Shown here: one piece after another, positions 5,533 through 11,799 of the stretch
Position numbering within the stretch: the stretch's first letter is position 1
How the letters are laid out: every line of letters starts with the position of its first letter
Assembly: GCA_029932835.1 (NCBI GenBank)
Contig: JAOZPI010000027.1
Span: 1 to 11,799 of the forward strand
DNA: 11,799 bases
Reading direction: 5' to 3'
Origin: an archaeon
GTDB lineage: Archaea; Altiarchaeota; Altiarchaeia; JAFGQM01
The notes under the pieces: generated by a model
Seen by the model: the letters and a program-made list of their open reading frames with translations, nothing else
Told to the model about the DNA's origin: nothing
The model's database searches: none
Position numbers and translations under genes: made by a program

Positions 5533-6513
5533 ATGATAATAGTTTTTGATCTGGAGGGTCCCTTGAGTCCGATGGACCACGCAGCAGAGGCTATGCGCTT
5601 AGTTGGGAAAAAGTTGGGAAGAGGGGATTTCTTCGAATTCTTTCAGATGTTGAGCCTCTACGATGATGAGCTCACACTGGAGGAAAAACCAGGCTACAAT
5701 CCGGGGGATACCCTTCGCCTCATCGCCCCTATAATTTCAACCAACCTAACAGACGAGGAACTGAAACAGATCTCTCTAGGTGCAGCCCTGACCCCGGGGG
5801 CAAAGGATCTAATATCCTCCCTGAACCCAAATGATGTCTATGTTGCCTCTACCTCATATCAACAACACGCACACACAATTGCAGAACGTCTGGGGCTAAA
5901 GCACGAGAATGTGAACTGCACCATGCTCCCAGAATTTTCTGAATTTCCGTATATGGACCGTCTGCTGGAAATATTCGAGAATTACAAAAGCGGTGGAATG
6001 AGCAGGGTTAAGAGAGAACTTGACGAGTTGTTTTGGGGGGAAATGGAATATGAATATCTAAAAACTCGGGTTTGCGGCGGGGAGAGGAAGATGGAGGTTG
6101 TTGAGAAAATCTCTGAGGAGAGGGGAGTAGCAATAGAGAATTTTATCGTGGTCGGAGATTCTATCACAGATATAAACATGCTTGAGGGGGTCAAAGAGAA
6201 TGGAGGGATAGCTATATCCTTTAATGGGAACCAATACAGTGTTCCGAGAGCCAATCTGGCTGTGAGTGCGCTGAGCCTTATGGCCTTGCGCCCTGTAGTG
6301 GAGGCTTACCCTGATGTCTGGCGGTTTGTTGAGAACTGGAACTACGCACAAGACAAGCTTCGCCTTCTCTCCTCAGAAACCCGCTCATATTTTGAGCAGC
6401 ACAGCTTATTTCCACACTACGATGTGGTTCGTCCCTCTGAAATAGATGAAATCATAAAGAGGCAGAAAGTGGCAAGACTTGCTATGAGGAAGGAATACGG
6501 AAAGCTGACATAA
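5533..6513 (+). CDS. HAD-superfamily hydrolase of the archaeal EhaR/COG4030 type
   Basis: A 326-residue haloacid-dehalogenase-fold protein, probably a cytosolic phosphatase of unknown substrate. HAD motif I is FDLEGPLSP (5-13) with nucleophile Asp6. The usual second acidic residue, Asp in DxD, is Glu8. Motif II is VASTSY (104-109), a lysine-bearing segment (GGERKMEVVEK) precedes motif IV, and motif IV is VVGDSITD (206-213). A large helical cap lies between motifs I and IV, and a helical C-terminal extension (about 255-326) follows. The DLEGPLSP start is what I recall from the archaeal family labelled 'energy-converting hydrogenase A subunit R' in methanogens; that name reflects gene position, not shown hydrogenase function. 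It is followed after 28 bp by a PfkB kinase and preceded by Ftr, which suggests a role in C1-cofactor metabolism. The substrate cannot be told. Confidence 0.82.
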   Translation: MIIVFDLEGPLSPMDHAAEAMRLVGKKLGRGDFFEFFQMLSLYDDELTLEEKPGYNPGDTLRLIAPIISTNLTDEELKQISLGAALTPGAKDLISSLNPNDVYVASTSYQQHAHTIAERLGLKHENVNCTMLPEFSEFPYMDRLLEIFENYKSGGMSRVKRELDELFWGEMEYEYLKTRVCGGERKMEVVEKISEERGVAIENFIVVGDSITDINMLEGVKENGGIAISFNGNQYSVPRANLAVSALSLMALRPVVEAYPDVWRFVENWNYAQDKLRLLSSETRSYFEQHSLFPHYDVVRPSEIDEIIKRQKVARLAMRKEYGKLT

Positions 6514-6541
6514 GAGCCTAACACCCAATACCTGATGTAAA

Positions 6542-7426
6542 ATGGCTGTGGTCTCTATTGGAGCGGTTTTGATGGACCAGATGGCGAGAGTGGCTAGGAT
6601 GCCTGTGATGGATGACGAGGTGTTTGTCTCGGGTTTGTCCCTCTCCCCTGGCGGATCTGCAGCTAATTTTGCTGTCATGCTCTCGCGCCTTGGCACAGAG
6701 TCTGGATTTGTGGGAAAGGTTGGAAGAGATCCGTGTGGAACCGCCCTGATTCAGGACCTAAAAAAGGAGGGCGTTGACACAAGGGGGGTGAAATATGCCT
6801 CCTCACCAACAGGCACAGCCTTTATTGCTATTCTGCCAGACGGTCAAAGGGCAATCTTTGCGTTTTCAGGAGCTGCGAATGAGCTAGCTGAGGATGATAT
6901 AGACCTGCCTTACCTCTCCACCTTTTCACATCTCCACCTTGCCGATTTAGAAAATATCCAGCCTCTTGTCTACGCAGCCCGGCACTTTGACGGGACGAAG
7001 AGTTTGAATATGGGGGCTCTAATCGCTGAGAGCAAGCAGAAAGCACTCAATCTAATAAAAAGAGTTGACATACTTATATGTTCAGAAGAAGAGGCCAACA
7101 GGATAGGAGCTGGAACAGCCTCGGAAAGCCTACCCAACACCGCGCGTCTCCTCCGTGAACTCGGCCCCAGCGTTGTTGTGATTACCCGTGGTCCGAGGGA
7201 GACTCTGGCCTTTGATGGGGAAAGGCTAATCTCCTCAAGGCCTCCAACTGCAAGAGTGGTGGATACAACTGGTTCTGGTGATACCTTCTCTGCTGCCTTT
7301 ATACACAGTTATCTAAACTCCAGAAACTTAAAGCACGCTGTAAGTTTTGCAAATAAGATAGCTGCTCTCTCCACGCAGTTTCGCGGCGCCAGGGGGCTCA
7401 GAAGGGAGCATCTAAAATCCCTGTAA
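6542..7426 (+). CDS. PfkB-family sugar/nucleoside kinase
   Basis: The 294-residue protein belongs to the ribokinase/PfkB family, which phosphorylates sugars, nucleosides or related alcohols with ATP. The first family signature, GGSAANFAVMLSRLG followed by FVGKVGRDPCG, spans 37-67. The second, DTTGSGDTFSAAF, spans 241-253, with the catalytic base Asp247 and the anion-hole GSG. ITRGP (214-218) and the NKIAAL segment near the C-terminus complete the ATP site. The length is normal. There is no TATA box in the 28-bp gap after the HAD gene, so the two are probably co-transcribed, giving a kinase and a phosphatase on one mRNA. The substrate is not predictable from motifs; ribose, a ribonucleoside, a fructose phosphate or an intermediate of a C1 cofactor are all possible. 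The gene ends 11 bp from the convergent ACT gene. Confidence 0.9.
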   Translation: MAVVSIGAVLMDQMARVARMPVMDDEVFVSGLSLSPGGSAANFAVMLSRLGTESGFVGKVGRDPCGTALIQDLKKEGVDTRGVKYASSPTGTAFIAILPDGQRAIFAFSGAANELAEDDIDLPYLSTFSHLHLADLENIQPLVYAARHFDGTKSLNMGALIAESKQKALNLIKRVDILICSEEEANRIGAGTASESLPNTARLLRELGPSVVVITRGPRETLAFDGERLISSRPPTARVVDTTGSGDTFSAAFIHSYLNSRNLKHAVSFANKIAALSTQFRGARGLRREHLKSL

Positions 7427-7437
7427 GAGATCACCCC

Positions 7438-8094
7438 TCAGTAGACCCTTCCCCTCTGCTTCGTTATATCAAATTCCGCAGTATCGGCTATTGCCATTAC
7501 TGCCATTACTCCTGCTTGTATGGGGTCTGTGACTACCAAATCGCACACGCTTGGCACAGAGCCCGCCATTTTGAGGGAGATTACTATTATTCCCCTGTCC
7601 CTCACCTCTTTTACTGCCTCACTGATCTTTCCCCCCATTAGCGATCCGGCTAGGACTAAGACTTTTGCTCTGGACAGCCTAGCTACCGCCCTGACTGCCT
7701 TTTCTAGTCTTTCCTCCCCAACGAGGGGAATTGTATCAACAGATATCTTCTCCCCTCGTATATTGTGTCTGTCCGCCTCGCTAATAGCCCCCCTAGCAAC
7801 CTCTGCTACTTGTGCGCCTCCCCCAACCACGATAATCCTCTTGCCGTAGACCTCACTGAAGGTTGGAACCTCCTTCACGCTTTTGACTCCATCTATCTTA
7901 GAGAGCCTAGCCTTCAGGTCCTCCACTTTCTTATCTCCGCCCCCCTCTATCTCAATATATACCTTTGCCCTTCCCCTCCTCTTCTCTCCAGTGTTTATAT
8001 GCTCTATGTTTATGTTTGATCTGTATATCTCCCCTGTTATCGCGTTAAGGACCCCAGGCTTGTCCTCTACTATAATATCCAGTGCGATTTTCAT
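7438..8094 (-). CDS. ACT domain protein with DUF5612, last gene of the arg operon
   Basis: A 218-residue archaeal protein with two parts. Residues 3-77 form an ACT domain, a small-molecule (usually amino-acid) sensor, with the typical turn VEDKPGVLNAITGEI (9-23). Residues about 83-218 match the archaeal DUF5612 family: YGKRIIVVGGGAQVAEVA (83-100), SEADRHNIRGEKISVDTIPLVGE (105-127), VLVLAGSLMGG (145-155), AGSVPSVCDLVVTDPIQAGVMAVMAIADTA (177-206). The near-invariant glycine-rich GGGAQVA suggests a nucleotide- or ligand-binding Rossmann-like lobe. No catalytic function is known to me. The start is well supported: its ATG overlaps the argD stop (ATGA), and a strong ribosome-binding site GGAGGTG ends 5 bases upstream inside argD. 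Tight coupling to argD suggests amino-acid sensing linked to arginine or ornithine synthesis. Confidence 0.88.
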   Translation of the reverse strand: MKIALDIIVEDKPGVLNAITGEIYRSNINIEHINTGEKRRGRAKVYIEIEGGGDKKVEDLKARLSKIDGVKSVKEVPTFSEVYGKRIIVVGGGAQVAEVARGAISEADRHNIRGEKISVDTIPLVGEERLEKAVRAVARLSRAKVLVLAGSLMGGKISEAVKEVRDRGIIVISLKMAGSVPSVCDLVVTDPIQAGVMAVMAIADTAEFDITKQRGRVY

Positions 8095-9257
8095 TTTAGC
8101 ACCTCCTCCAAATTCTCCAGCGCCCTTCCCATTTCCTCCTTCGTTATAATAAGCGGTGGCACCATCCTCACTACATTTTTACTTGTTACATTGACTAAAA
8201 ACCCTCTTTCCCTCATCTTGATCATTGCTTCCTCCGCTTTTCTTTCGTCTTCTACCTCAACGCCTATCATGAGCCCAAGCCCTCGTGCCTTCCCAGGAGC
8301 CTGCGATATGGCATATTTTCCAACCCTCCTCGCGTTTTCCATCAACCCTTCCCCAACGATTGTCTCAATAGTCGCAATAGCTGCAGCACAGGCCAACGGA
8401 TTCCCACCAAATGTTGAAGCGTGGTCTCCCTTCTCTATCCCCCCTGCGATATTTGCGTCTACCAGGGTGACCCCCATCGGGAATCCACCTGCAATCCCCT
8501 TCGCTACAGTTATTATGTCAGGTTTTATCCCAAACTGCTCTGAGGCGAAAAAGCTGCCTGTCCTCCCTGTCCCTGTTTGAACCTCATCCACCACCATAAT
8601 AACCCCCTTTTCATCACATAGCTCTCTTATCTCCCTAAAATACTCCCTGCTCTCTTCAAAATTTTCTCTCGGAAATCTTATCCCCCCCTCCCCCTGTATG
8701 AGCTCCACAAAGATAGCTGCGGTCTTGTCTCCAATAGCAGAGCGTAGGGCCTCCGCGTTGCCGTACTCCACGATCTTGGCCTCAGGCATGAGTGGTTCGA
8801 AGGATTTTTGATACCTCTTTTTGTCTGTTATTGCAAGAGATCCCATGGTTCTACCATGAAAGCTGTTTGACATAGCTATAATCCCCCTCCTTCTTGTGAT
8901 CTTTCTGGAAAACTTTATAGCGGCTTCGTTTGCCTCAGCCCCCGAATTACAGAAAAATGCCTTTACATCCATTGGGCTCAGGTCATTTAGCATTTTCGCC
9001 AACCTGACCTGCTCCTCTATATAAAACAGATTGGACACGTGCATAAGGCGCCCAGCCTGCTCACTAATTGCCCTTACCAGCTTTGGATGCGAGTGTCCGA
9101 GAGGGCAGGATGCAATCCCTGCAATCAGGTCTAAATAATCCCTTCCCTCAGAGTCCCACACCCTGGTTCCTTCTCCCCTCACCAGAGCGATAGGATATCT
9201 CGCATAGAGTTGAACAATGTACTCCTCGTCCAGCTTTTTTATTTCTTCAAATCTCAT
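8091..9257 (-). CDS. argD: Acetylornithine aminotransferase (class III, PLP-dependent)
   Basis: The 388-residue enzyme converts N-acetylglutamate semialdehyde and glutamate to N-acetylornithine and 2-oxoglutarate, the fourth step of ornithine synthesis. Class III aminotransferase features are complete: CNSGAEANEAAIK (103-115), SFHGRTMG (132-139), VDEVQTGTGRTG (223-234) with the PLP-pyridine aspartate Asp224, the Schiff-base lysine Lys253 in VAKGIAGGFPMG, and the phosphate-binding STFGGNPLACAAA. The length fits the family (about 385-400). In some archaea the same enzyme also serves lysine synthesis (LysJ-type), so dual use is possible. The start at 9257 lies 14 bp after the argB stop, with GGGAG about 10 bases upstream. 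Its stop overlaps the ACT gene start. Confidence 0.95.
   Translation of the reverse strand: MRFEEIKKLDEEYIVQLYARYPIALVRGEGTRVWDSEGRDYLDLIAGIASCPLGHSHPKLVRAISEQAGRLMHVSNLFYIEEQVRLAKMLNDLSPMDVKAFFCNSGAEANEAAIKFSRKITRRRGIIAMSNSFHGRTMGSLAITDKKRYQKSFEPLMPEAKIVEYGNAEALRSAIGDKTAAIFVELIQGEGGIRFPRENFEESREYFREIRELCDEKGVIMVVDEVQTGTGRTGSFFASEQFGIKPDIITVAKGIAGGFPMGVTLVDANIAGGIEKGDHASTFGGNPLACAAAIATIETIVGEGLMENARRVGKYAISQAPGKARGLGLMIGVEVEDERKAEEAMIKMRERGFLVNVTSKNVVRMVPPLIITKEEMGRALENLEEVLK
8100..8106 (-). promoter_or_regulatory. Strong Shine-Dalgarno for the ACT/DUF5612 gene
   Basis: On the minus strand GGAGGTG lies inside the last codons of argD, five bases before the ATG at 8094, an ideal spacing. The first genes of operons here lack such sites, so internal genes appear to use Shine-Dalgarno initiation and first genes leaderless initiation. 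Confidence 0.7.
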
Positions 9258-9271
9258 TCTTTCATCGCTCC

Positions 9272-10105
9272 CTACTCTGTTATCATTGTCCCCACACCTT
9301 CATCTGTAAATATCTCTAGGAGCAGAGAGTGTCTCTTTCTCCCGTCTATTATATGCACGCTCTTGACTCCCCTTTCAATAGCCTCTATAATCCCCTTGGT
9401 TTTTGGTATCATCCCTCCGCTTACTTCATCCCACTTCAGCTTCTCCTTCAGCTCCTTTGTCGTGGTACGGGATATAAGAGACTTCTCATCGTTTTCATCC
9501 TCTAACAACCCCGGAACATTCGTCATATACACGAGCTTCTCAGCCTTCAGCTCCTTTGCGATTGCAGATGCAAGATCATCTGCGTTTATATTTACTGCCC
9601 TTCCCTCCTCATCCAGCCCGATAGGTTGTACTACTGGTGTGTACCCCTGTTCTAAGAACCCCAATAAAACCGATTTTTCTACAGACTTTATACTCCCCAC
9701 ATTTCCAAGCCTTTCTATCCTCCTTGATCTGACCATCCCCCCGCTTTTGCCTGTAATTCCAATAGCCTTGCAGTCCAATCTCTCCAACTCCTCAACTATC
9801 CTTCCATTTATCTTCCCAAGAACCATCATTACGACCTCAAGGGCTTCATCACTTGTATGCCGCAATCCCTCAACGAATCGAACTTTGATCCCCAACCTTT
9901 TGCTCAACTCTGTTATATCCTTGCCCCCACCATGCACTATAATAACATTGATTCCAACGAATTTTAGGAGCGATATGTCCTGCAGGATTTCCCTCCTTGT
10001 TTTTTCATCCACCAGCAGGCTCCCCCCTATTTTCACCACGAACACCTTCTCCTTGAACTTCTTTATATACGGCAGTGCCTCCACAAGCACCCCTATCTTA
10101 TCCAT
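9272..10105 (-). CDS. argB: Acetylglutamate kinase
   Basis: The 277-residue amino-acid kinase phosphorylates N-acetylglutamate, the committed step of ornithine synthesis. VVKIGGSLL (23-31) holds the ATP-binding Lys25, and HGGGK (58-62) and NINAD (172-176) form the substrate and nucleotide sites, with GGMIPK near 230. An N-terminal helix, VLVEALPYIKKF (6-17), and the C-terminal LLEIFTDEGVGTMI block resemble arginine-inhibited hexameric acetylglutamate kinases, so feedback inhibition by arginine is likely (inference). The protein is slightly short compared with the usual 285-300. The usual G-x-R-V-T-D loop reads GLRHTSD here. The ATG is 5 bp after the argJ stop; the only strong ribosome-binding string, GAGGAGG, directly abuts the ATG. 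Confidence 0.95.
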   Translation of the reverse strand: MDKIGVLVEALPYIKKFKEKVFVVKIGGSLLVDEKTRREILQDISLLKFVGINVIIVHGGGKDITELSKRLGIKVRFVEGLRHTSDEALEVVMMVLGKINGRIVEELERLDCKAIGITGKSGGMVRSRRIERLGNVGSIKSVEKSVLLGFLEQGYTPVVQPIGLDEEGRAVNINADDLASAIAKELKAEKLVYMTNVPGLLEDENDEKSLISRTTTKELKEKLKWDEVSGGMIPKTKGIIEAIERGVKSVHIIDGRKRHSLLLEIFTDEGVGTMITE

Positions 10106-10110
10106 CCTCC

Positions 10111-11244
10111 TCAGCTATAACTTGCATTAATTTTCACATACTCGTAAGATAAATCCCCTGACCAGGCCCGTGCCTCTCCATCCCCAAGACCTAGGTCCAC
10201 CACGATCTCTATCTTATCATTTTTCTTCATAAGATCCTCTATCCCCTCTTTATCCACCTCCATAGCAGCGCCGTTGTACAGGAGTATCTTCTTCCCTCCG
10301 ATCCCATACCATATCTTCATCCTCTCCATATCTATCTCAGCCCCAGAATAGCCAACAGCAGCCGCCACTCTCCCCCAGTTTGCGTTATTCCCAAACACAG
10401 AAGTCTTCACAAGCATTGAGTCTGCAATTGCGTGAGCAGCTGCTCGTGCCTCCCCCTTATTTTTTGCTCCCACTACCCGTATTTCCACTAATTTATTAAC
10501 CCCCTCTCCATCTGCGATCAGCATCCCGGCTATCTCCTCCAGGAATATCCGCAGAGCTTCTGCAAATCCGTCAACCCTTTTATCCCCAACAGATACCAAA
10601 AGGACAGTATCGTTAGTGCTCATATCATTATCCACCGATACCATGTTCAGGGTTTCATCGACTGCTTTTCTGAGAACTCCTCCCTCAAACTCAGCATCGG
10701 TTACAATAAAGCACAGCATCGTTGCCATATGTGGGTGAATCATGCCAGATCCCTTGGCAATTCCCGCTATCTTGAATCTTCCGAAATCCATACACAATTC
10801 CTTCGGTCGTGTGTCAGTTGTCATTATCGCCTGTGCAGCCTTTGAACTATTTTTTCCAAGGCTCTTGACCCCCTCTTCAATTTGCTTCTTAATAAGGCTC
10901 GTGTCTAGATATTCACCGATGATTCCTGTAGATGCTATTGCTACATTCTTTTCGTCAATTCCCAACTCCTCCGCAGCCTTCCATGCAATACTCTCAGCAT
11001 CCCTTAACCCCTGCTCACCAGTAGCACAATTTGCATTTCCAGAAGTAGCAACTATCGCTTGAATCCCGTTTTTTATCCTTTCTCTGGTGATTTGCACTGG
11101 TGCGGCGGACATCCTATTTGTGGTGAACACTCCCTCTGCCTTGCATACCTGATCAAATACTATCAGCGCTAGTCCGTTTTTTCCGTTTCTTATCCCTGCG
11201 GTTTTGACATTTAGATTATCTAATCCTCCTTCCAAAATTTTCAT
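10111..11244 (-). CDS. argJ: Glutamate N-acetyltransferase / ornithine acetyltransferase
   Basis: The 377-residue Ntn-like enzyme transfers the acetyl group from N-acetylornithine to glutamate, recycling it in cyclic arginine synthesis. Some ArgJ enzymes also use acetyl-CoA. The autocleavage and nucleophile site is HPHMATML with Ala174-Thr175: cleavage before Thr175 yields alpha and beta chains. The oxyanion-hole motif ASTGIIG is at 104-110, KGSGMIHPHMATM at 164-176, and the conserved C-terminal INASYS ends the chain. GVFTTNRMSAAPV (38-50) is the usual N-terminal block. The length is at the short end of the family (about 380-410). It is the first gene of the arginine operon. A TATA box about 21 bp upstream and no Shine-Dalgarno sequence suggest a leaderless mRNA. 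No argA or argC lies in the window. Confidence 0.95.
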   Translation of the reverse strand: MKILEGGLDNLNVKTAGIRNGKNGLALIVFDQVCKAEGVFTTNRMSAAPVQITRERIKNGIQAIVATSGNANCATGEQGLRDAESIAWKAAEELGIDEKNVAIASTGIIGEYLDTSLIKKQIEEGVKSLGKNSSKAAQAIMTTDTRPKELCMDFGRFKIAGIAKGSGMIHPHMATMLCFIVTDAEFEGGVLRKAVDETLNMVSVDNDMSTNDTVLLVSVGDKRVDGFAEALRIFLEEIAGMLIADGEGVNKLVEIRVVGAKNKGEARAAAHAIADSMLVKTSVFGNNANWGRVAAAVGYSGAEIDMERMKIWYGIGGKKILLYNGAAMEVDKEGIEDLMKKNDKIEIVVDLGLGDGEARAWSGDLSYEYVKINASYS

Positions 11245-11260
11245 TGCTTATTTTATTGCA

Positions 11261-11268
11261 TTTTATAA
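11261..11268 (-). promoter_or_regulatory. TATA box for the arginine operon
   Basis: On the minus strand TTATAAAA is centred about 21 bp before the argJ ATG at 11244, in an AT-rich stretch. The distance suggests transcription starting at or very near the start codon. A second AT-rich string slightly upstream (TATTTTA, about 11275-11269) is an alternative box with more standard spacing of about 28. Confidence 0.5.
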
Positions 11269-11309
11269 CTAAAATACGGGTATTGCTTCTTGTCTCCTCT
11301 CCGCCACTA

Positions 11310-11318
11310 TTTTTATAC
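11310..11318 (+). promoter_or_regulatory. TATA box for rps15
   Basis: TTTTTATAC is the only good TATA match upstream of rps15. Standard spacing puts transcription start at about 11338-11341, which leaves a leader of about 110 bases before the ATG at 11453, far longer than any other leader inferred here. Confidence 0.5.
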
Positions 11319-11339
11319 CACTATCCTCAAATACACTGG

Positions 11340-11452
11340 TTGTTCTCAGGGCAGGTCGGTGTTAACTAGCCTGTACCGAGTTCGTCCGATTTTCGGAGAT
11401 CTACCAAACCTCATAGAAAGGGGAAGTACCACTATTGTGATCCAAAATTAAA
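11340..11452 (+). promoter_or_regulatory. Long structured 5' leader of rps15 (or a small RNA in front of it)
   Basis: Predicted from the TATA box at 11310. It contains two local hairpins. Stem 1 pairs TCGGT (11356-11360) with ACCGA (11375-11379), extendable by two G-U pairs. Stem 2 pairs TCCGA (11385-11389) with TCGGA (11393-11397) around a three-base loop. The first and fourth arms can instead pair with the third and second, so the two folds exclude each other. A weaker CCTC/GGGG hairpin (11409-11412 with 11420-11423) follows. There is no open reading frame of note and no Shine-Dalgarno sequence before the rps15 ATG. It may be a regulatory leader bound by S15 or another ligand, or a separate small RNA. 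I could not fit it to a tRNA, C/D or H/ACA RNA. Confidence 0.4.
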
Positions 11453-11799
11453 ATGGCACGGATGCACGCACGAAAAAAGGGAAAGAGCGGAAGCACAAAA
11501 CCCTTGCTTTCGCACTACGATAAGTGGTTGGAATATAACAAAGAAGAAATAGAGAACCTGGTTGTAGAGTTGGCCCGATCTGGAAACCCTCCATCGAAAA
11601 TCGGGATTATCCTCCGGGACCAGTACGGGATTCCAGATGTTGCTCTAATCACAAAGAAAAAAATAACGCAGATCTTGGAGGAGCATGAGCTAGCTTCTCC
11701 TCTTCCCGAAACGCTCACTAATCTGCTAAAACAAGCTCTTAAGCTCAGAAAGCATCTAGAGAGGAATCCAAAGGATCTAAGCAATAAGCGTGGCCTGCG
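11453..11799 (+). CDS. rps15: 30S ribosomal protein S15 (archaeal type), cut by window edge
   Basis: From the ATG at 11453 the frame is open to the window end, giving 115 codons of a protein normally about 150 residues long, so roughly the last quarter is missing. The N-terminal MARMHARKKGKSGSTKP is the conserved archaeal/eukaryotic S15/S13 extension that bacterial S15 lacks. It is followed by WLEYNKEEIENLVVELARSG, PSKIGIILRDQYGIPDV and a helix ending NLLKQALKLRKHLERNPKDLSNKRGL, the rRNA-binding S15 core. S15 binds the central domain of 16S rRNA early in small-subunit assembly. It has its own upstream promoter divergent from argJ. No ribosome-binding sequence is visible before the ATG. Confidence 0.95.
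   Translation, partial: MARMHARKKGKSGSTKPLLSHYDKWLEYNKEEIENLVVELARSGNPPSKIGIILRDQYGIPDVALITKKKITQILEEHELASPLPETLTNLLKQALKLRKHLERNPKDLSNKRGL

Noticed and set aside
7492..7509. Tandem direct repeat of TGCCATTAC
   Set aside because: It encodes the VMAVMA segment of the conserved ACT/DUF5612 protein, so it is explained by coding sequence.
9210..10130. 306-codon open frame on the plus strand opposite argB
   Set aside because: It lies antisense to a clear argB, has low-complexity Ser/Phe/Pro/Ile-rich translation and no family likeness; it is an artefact of argB codon use.
11340..11450. tRNA, C/D-box or H/ACA RNA in the rps15 leader
   Set aside because: I found no cloverleaf, no convincing RTGATGA/CTGA pair and no clear pseudouridylation pocket with a 3' ACA; only generic hairpins can be supported.

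Overview
The window is chromosomal DNA from an archaeon. The evidence is a replication factor C small subunit (clamp loader), an archaeal-type 30S ribosomal protein S15, first genes of operons placed about 21-36 bp downstream of TATA-like boxes with no Shine-Dalgarno sequence, and heavy use of AGA/AGG and ATA codons. A formylmethanofuran:tetrahydromethanopterin formyltransferase homologue and an EhaR-type HAD protein point to a lineage with tetrahydromethanopterin-linked C1 metabolism (a methanogen, Archaeoglobus-like or Altiarchaeota-like organism). The sequence alone does not decide which. I see no mobile element, CRISPR array, tRNA, rRNA or phage gene.

Layout. (1) 1-582, minus strand: the N-terminus of a coiled-coil protein that runs off the left edge, preceded by a YbjQ/DUF74 protein. 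(2) 583-617: a compact divergent promoter. (3) 618-3975, plus strand: a tight run of rfcS, a glutaredoxin-like protein lacking the nucleophilic cysteine, a thioredoxin reductase, a secreted membrane-anchored protein rich in N-glycosylation sequons, and an HTH-CBS regulator. (4) 4045-4515: an NrdR-type regulator with its own TATA box. (5) 4567-7426: an Ftr homologue, an EhaR-like HAD phosphatase and a PfkB-family kinase. (6) 11244-7438, minus strand: an arginine operon argJ-argB-argD ending in an ACT/DUF5612 protein translationally coupled to argD. (7) 11245-11799: a divergent intergenic region with a long structured leader, then the start of rps15, cut by the right edge.

How the genes fit together. 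ArgJ, ArgB and ArgD supply three of the steps from glutamate to ornithine (ArgJ also recycles the acetyl group). The ACT protein in the same transcript is a candidate amino-acid sensor. TrxB and the glutaredoxin-like protein form a thiol-redox pair tied by operon structure to a DNA clamp loader and an exported protein. NrdR, if it acts as in bacteria, would control ribonucleotide reductase, an enzyme that uses reducing power of this kind. The Ftr/HAD/PfkB trio looks like a C1-metabolism neighbourhood in which the kinase and phosphatase substrates are unknown.

Most of the window is ordinary housekeeping. The items most worth a second look are the long rps15 leader with mutually exclusive pairings, the SxxC glutaredoxin-like protein beside TrxB, the ACT/DUF5612 protein in an arg operon, the divergent Ftr with its kinase/phosphatase neighbours, and the sequon-rich surface protein.
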